In this document: positions 61,358 through 64,000 of the stretch, piece by piece
Layout of the letters: every line of letters begins with the position of its first letter
Position numbering within the stretch: the stretch's first letter is position 1
Source: Nitrososphaerota archaeon
GTDB lineage: Archaea > Thermoproteota > Nitrososphaeria > Nitrososphaerales > Gagatemarchaeaceae
NCBI GenBank assembly: GCA_027887005.1
Contig: JAPCJI010000003.1
Location: forward strand, 124,001 to 188,000
DNA: 64,000 bases
Direction: 5' to 3'
The notes under the pieces: model-generated
Seen by the model: the letters and a program-made list of their open reading frames with translations, nothing else
Told to the model about the DNA's origin: nothing
Database searches by the model: none
Made by a program: the position numbers and the translations under genes

Positions 61358-62562
61358 TGGAGCCCACCCTTCGAATGTCATCCACTAGAACTAATGTTGT
61401 CCAAGATATGCCCAGTCGGCCTAGACCTCCAGAGCCTGATTTCATTAAAAAGCTTGGCGTCGAGGGCTGGCACAGTACATCTCGTCCTGTCGACAGGCTA
61501 CTTGCCCATCTGGCCCGGAAGAGCAGGAGCGAAGCTACCAGACGGAACTACCTCTGGCATGTCTACTCTCTCTGTGAGGCGACGGGCAAACGGCCCGAAG
61601 AACTAGTGCGCCTGAACAGGACGGTTGCCGAGAGAGTGGTCCAAGGGCATACTGACTCCATGAACCAATCTTCCCCAACGTACGCAAACGCCGGGATAAT
61701 CAGCCTGAGCGCCTTCTTCGGATGCAATGGGTACAAGCATTTCCGGGCCCTGGAACTCGAACGATACCACGTCCCCCGAAGGCTCAGAGTCAGACCAGAA
61801 TATGTTCCCACGAAAGGAGAGGTGTACAGGATGGCGGATTCTGCGGGGTCCCTTCGAAATAGGGCGCTTGTCCTTACGATGTTCAGCAGCGGGTTCAGGA
61901 ATTCTACCGTGAGAGCCCTTCTCGTCCAGGACGTGATAAAGGAAATTGAGAGGGGAATCCCGAACATTCGACTTCCTTGCTATCTAGGCATGAAGAAGGT
62001 GGTCCCGAATGGGTGCAAGGGGTCGATAGAGTACTACTCTTTCACTTGCGATGAAGCAACTGTCGCTTTGAGGCTCTACTTGGGCGAGAGAATTCGGAAG
62101 AACGGCGAAGTCAAAGGAGAGGAGCCGCTGTTCGCCTCCCTGTACAACCAGGTTCCGAAAGAGGAAAGGCAGTGGAAAGTCATGTCCGCAGGGGAACTCC
62201 AGGTCGTAGTCAAGGGAGCGGCGAGAAAAGCCGGCCTTGCCGAGTGGCACTCCGTGTACCCTCACTGCCTGCGGAAGTCGTACGAGACGATTCTACACAC
62301 GCAACTCCTCGACGGAAGCAACATGGAAGTCAAGGTGCAGGAAGTATTCATGGGACACGTCCTGCCCAGGTCACAAGACAACTACTTTGACAGAAGCAAG
62401 ACGGAATGGATGCGAATTCAGTATTCGAAGTTGAATTTCGGGCGTATCCTCATCACGGACAAGTTCGCCGTCTTGAGGATGGCTGTGGCGAGGGCGTTCG
62501 AAGGAACCGATCTGGACCCGGAACAACTCATCCTGGAATATGCGAAGAAGTACTCCGGATGA
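61357..62562 (+). CDS. Tyrosine recombinase / integrase
   Basis: 401 residues from ATG 61357, which overlaps the preceding stop (TGATG); the open frame extends to 61270. Catalytic residues: Arg181 (SGFRNSTVRALL), His303-x-x-Arg306 (PHCLRKSYE), His334 (MGHVLPRSQ) and Tyr343 (DNYFDRS). The motifs RNSTVRAL and GHxLPxSQDxYFDR are shared with the convergent recombinase encoded 15 bases away, so the two are paralogues. It probably serves integration, excision or inversion of the local element. Confidence 0.88.
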   Translation: MEPTLRMSSTRTNVVQDMPSRPRPPEPDFIKKLGVEGWHSTSRPVDRLLAHLARKSRSEATRRNYLWHVYSLCEATGKRPEELVRLNRTVAERVVQGHTDSMNQSSPTYANAGIISLSAFFGCNGYKHFRALELERYHVPRRLRVRPEYVPTKGEVYRMADSAGSLRNRALVLTMFSSGFRNSTVRALLVQDVIKEIERGIPNIRLPCYLGMKKVVPNGCKGSIEYYSFTCDEATVALRLYLGERIRKNGEVKGEEPLFASLYNQVPKEERQWKVMSAGELQVVVKGAARKAGLAEWHSVYPHCLRKSYETILHTQLLDGSNMEVKVQEVFMGHVLPRSQDNYFDRSKTEWMRIQYSKLNFGRILITDKFAVLRMAVARAFEGTDLDPEQLILEYAKKYSG

Positions 62563-62577
62563 GTGAATTCTGGGTCG

Positions 62578-63894
62578 TCAGTCCAAATTGGGCCGACTGA
62601 CGACGAGGCCACCGTCTCCGAGCTCAAACACTGGCTCCCAGCCGTCAAACAAGTAAGAATTCAGCTCTGCGCGCTTGATGAACTTGCGTTCTCGCACGAT
62701 CCCTTTCCTCTTATCGCTGATGACCTTTCGAAGATGTTTCTTCTGTTCGGAAGATGAGGGGTCCCGGCCTAATTCTGAGATTTGCCTAGATCTCTCGACT
62801 TCGAGGTTTACCCCCAGCTCTGCGGCAAGACGCCTGACAAGCCTCGCCTCTGGGTCCAAGCTTCCTTCCAAGCGCTCGAACACAATCCTGAGATGCTCGG
62901 GATTGCGGTCGAAGTATGAGTCCTGTGACCCCGGGAGCTTGTGCCCTGCAAAGTAGAATTGATAGGCGGGATCGAGGCTGAAGTCGCTTGGCTGGTTCGC
63001 CAAGAACATCGTGAAGGTATGCCTGAGACTGTGCGGATGAACCGCCTTCCATCTGCTGAGGCCAGCCCGTCTCGCCGATTCCTTCACGACATGCTGAACC
63101 TCTCCTCGGCTCATGGTAGCCCTGTTCCTCCGTCGACGGTCCTTTATTCGAGTCCACTGAGATGAGAACAGTGGGTCTTCGTCTTGGATTGGGCCGAACG
63201 CGGCGACTCGGTCTTCGAGATACTCCCTGAGAACTTCTGTGACAATCGACAGTGCGAAAGTCTCGTACTCCAATCGACCCTTCGCGGCACAGGGCACATA
63301 CTGCTTCATCTTCTCGCGGATTGGTATCATTAGCGTCCGTACACCTCGTTCGAACTCATCCCTGATGTCGCCATATCTGAGAGCCCGGAACGTGGAATTC
63401 CGCGGGCCTGCGAGCCCAAGAAAGAGCACCATTGCCCGGTTCCGGGAGCGGCGAGGCCAGGCATCCGCCATGCGGAGCAACTCCTCCACGGTGGGGACGT
63501 ACTCGTCCCTGGTCCTCGAACGGGAGGGAACGGAAAGACTGGGGATGTCCAGCACCATTCCATTGGCAGCGAAGAATGTTTTCAACCAGATTGTGGGTTG
63601 ATTCGCGGACCGCGGTCTTCCGCCTAAGTCGTTGAGCTCCTTTCTGAACTCGAGGAGGGCGGCCTTGACTTCATCTTCAGGCCTTTCAACAAGTTGGTCT
63701 GGGTCCATGCCGGTTCTACTACATAACCTGCAGACCGTCCCACAGATGTGCTCCTTCGAAGCTTCGCTGTCGGACCGATACATCTCCAGTCGCTCCAGGA
63801 GTCTGTTCACACTGACGTACTTGCTCTTCCATCGTTTGTGGCCGTTTCCGAGGTCGTTGATTGTAATGCCGAGGCGTTCCTTCCATTTCGACAT
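62578..63894 (-). CDS. Tyrosine recombinase / integrase (convergent paralogue)
   Basis: 438 residues. Arg165 (AGPRNSTFRALR), His288-x-x-Arg291 (PHSLRHTF), His318 (AGHKLPGSQ) and Tyr327 (DSYFDRN) are present. An N-terminal segment with three Cys (CGTVCRLC, residues 51-58) may bind metal. The C-terminus ends with ELNSYLFDGWEPVFELGDGG, related to the last ~25 residues of the recombinase at 21869. AGGATATCC near 63918-63926 is a TATA-like element at about 27 bases from the ATG. Its gene converges on the one at 61357, with 15 bases between the stops. Confidence 0.88.
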   Translation of the reverse strand: MSKWKERLGITINDLGNGHKRWKSKYVSVNRLLERLEMYRSDSEASKEHICGTVCRLCSRTGMDPDQLVERPEDEVKAALLEFRKELNDLGGRPRSANQPTIWLKTFFAANGMVLDIPSLSVPSRSRTRDEYVPTVEELLRMADAWPRRSRNRAMVLFLGLAGPRNSTFRALRYGDIRDEFERGVRTLMIPIREKMKQYVPCAAKGRLEYETFALSIVTEVLREYLEDRVAAFGPIQDEDPLFSSQWTRIKDRRRRNRATMSRGEVQHVVKESARRAGLSRWKAVHPHSLRHTFTMFLANQPSDFSLDPAYQFYFAGHKLPGSQDSYFDRNPEHLRIVFERLEGSLDPEARLVRRLAAELGVNLEVERSRQISELGRDPSSSEQKKHLRKVISDKRKGIVRERKFIKRAELNSYLFDGWEPVFELGDGGLVVSRPNLD

Positions 63895-63952
63895 CCCAAA
63901 ATCGGGGTCAGTGATACTTGGATATCCTGAAATGCGTAACTGGGGTTGGGTT

Positions 63953-63972
63953 GTTGTCCTAATAGGGACAAC
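63953..63972. repeat. Inverted repeat upstream of the last recombinase
   Basis: GTTGTCC (63953-63959) and GGACAAC (63966-63972) are perfect 7-base arms around TAATAG. It lies about 60 bases upstream of the recombinase start, near the window edge, and could be an operator, a recombinase arm site or a hairpin of the next transcript. Confidence 0.4.
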
Positions 63973-64000
63973 CGTGGTTGCGCTTTTCGTTCGCCCCGAT

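Overview
The window is a piece of an archaeal chromosome. It carries two-domain CDC48/VCP, ABCE1 with its ferredoxin domain, class I lysyl-tRNA synthetase, Trm5-type tRNA methyltransferase, SurE, archaeal Ser/His signal peptidase, DUF99, an archaeal tRNA with extra intron-like sequence, and many TATA boxes about 25-28 bases before GTG/TTG/ATG starts (leaderless-type promoters). The Rieske/cytochrome b/cupredoxin set, the F420-type oxidoreductases and the many uptake systems suggest a heterotrophic, non-ammonia-oxidising member of the Nitrososphaerota (Thaumarchaeota) or a close relative. No rRNA is present, so the lineage is inference.

Layout. 0-2.7 kb: accessory DNA with a ribbon-helix-helix regulator and its operator, an insertion sequence with a SWIM-finger ORF and a DDE transposase in different frames, and a HicB/HicA-like pair. 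2.9-5.4 kb: surface proteins (pilin-like protein, signal peptidase, small membrane proteins). 5.5-12.2 kb: a complete peptide ABC importer whose anchored substrate-binding protein appears circularly permuted. 12.2-21.8 kb: housekeeping and respiration (regulator, Mrr-like nuclease-fold protein, dehydrogenases, DUF296, DUF99, GlcD-like oxidase, cupredoxin, Rieske protein, cytochrome b, Trm5). 21.9-23.4 kb: a tyrosine recombinase followed by a tRNA-like fragment.

23.6-49.3 kb is a metabolic island: M20 and M24 peptidases, isoaspartyl peptidase, two F420/flavin luciferase-like oxidoreductases, two ACMSD-type amidohydrolases, a SsuABC/ThiXYZ-like importer with two permeases, an F420:NADP reductase, an Lrp regulator, a lone ParB-like protein, a homocitrate/isopropylmalate-synthase-like enzyme, an aminotransferase, an isochorismatase-fold hydrolase, a molybdenum hydroxylase operon (L-M-S-G), a 4,5-dihydroxyphthalate-decarboxylase-like protein and a class II aldolase. 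Together they suggest uptake and breakdown of amides, peptides or (hetero)aromatic carboxylates; the substrate is not identifiable from sequence.

49.9-58.2 kb returns to conserved core genes (ABCE1, SurE with a regulator, Hsp20, CDC48, LysS). 58.2-64 kb is a second mobile zone: a degenerate tRNA 5' half, a LAGLIDADG endonuclease gene broken by one TGA, an apparent tRNA-Arg(GCG) with two non-canonical insertions, and three tyrosine recombinases. One of these is preceded by a small Cys-rich ORF and faces a divergent AbrB-type regulator across five GGTAT half-sites.
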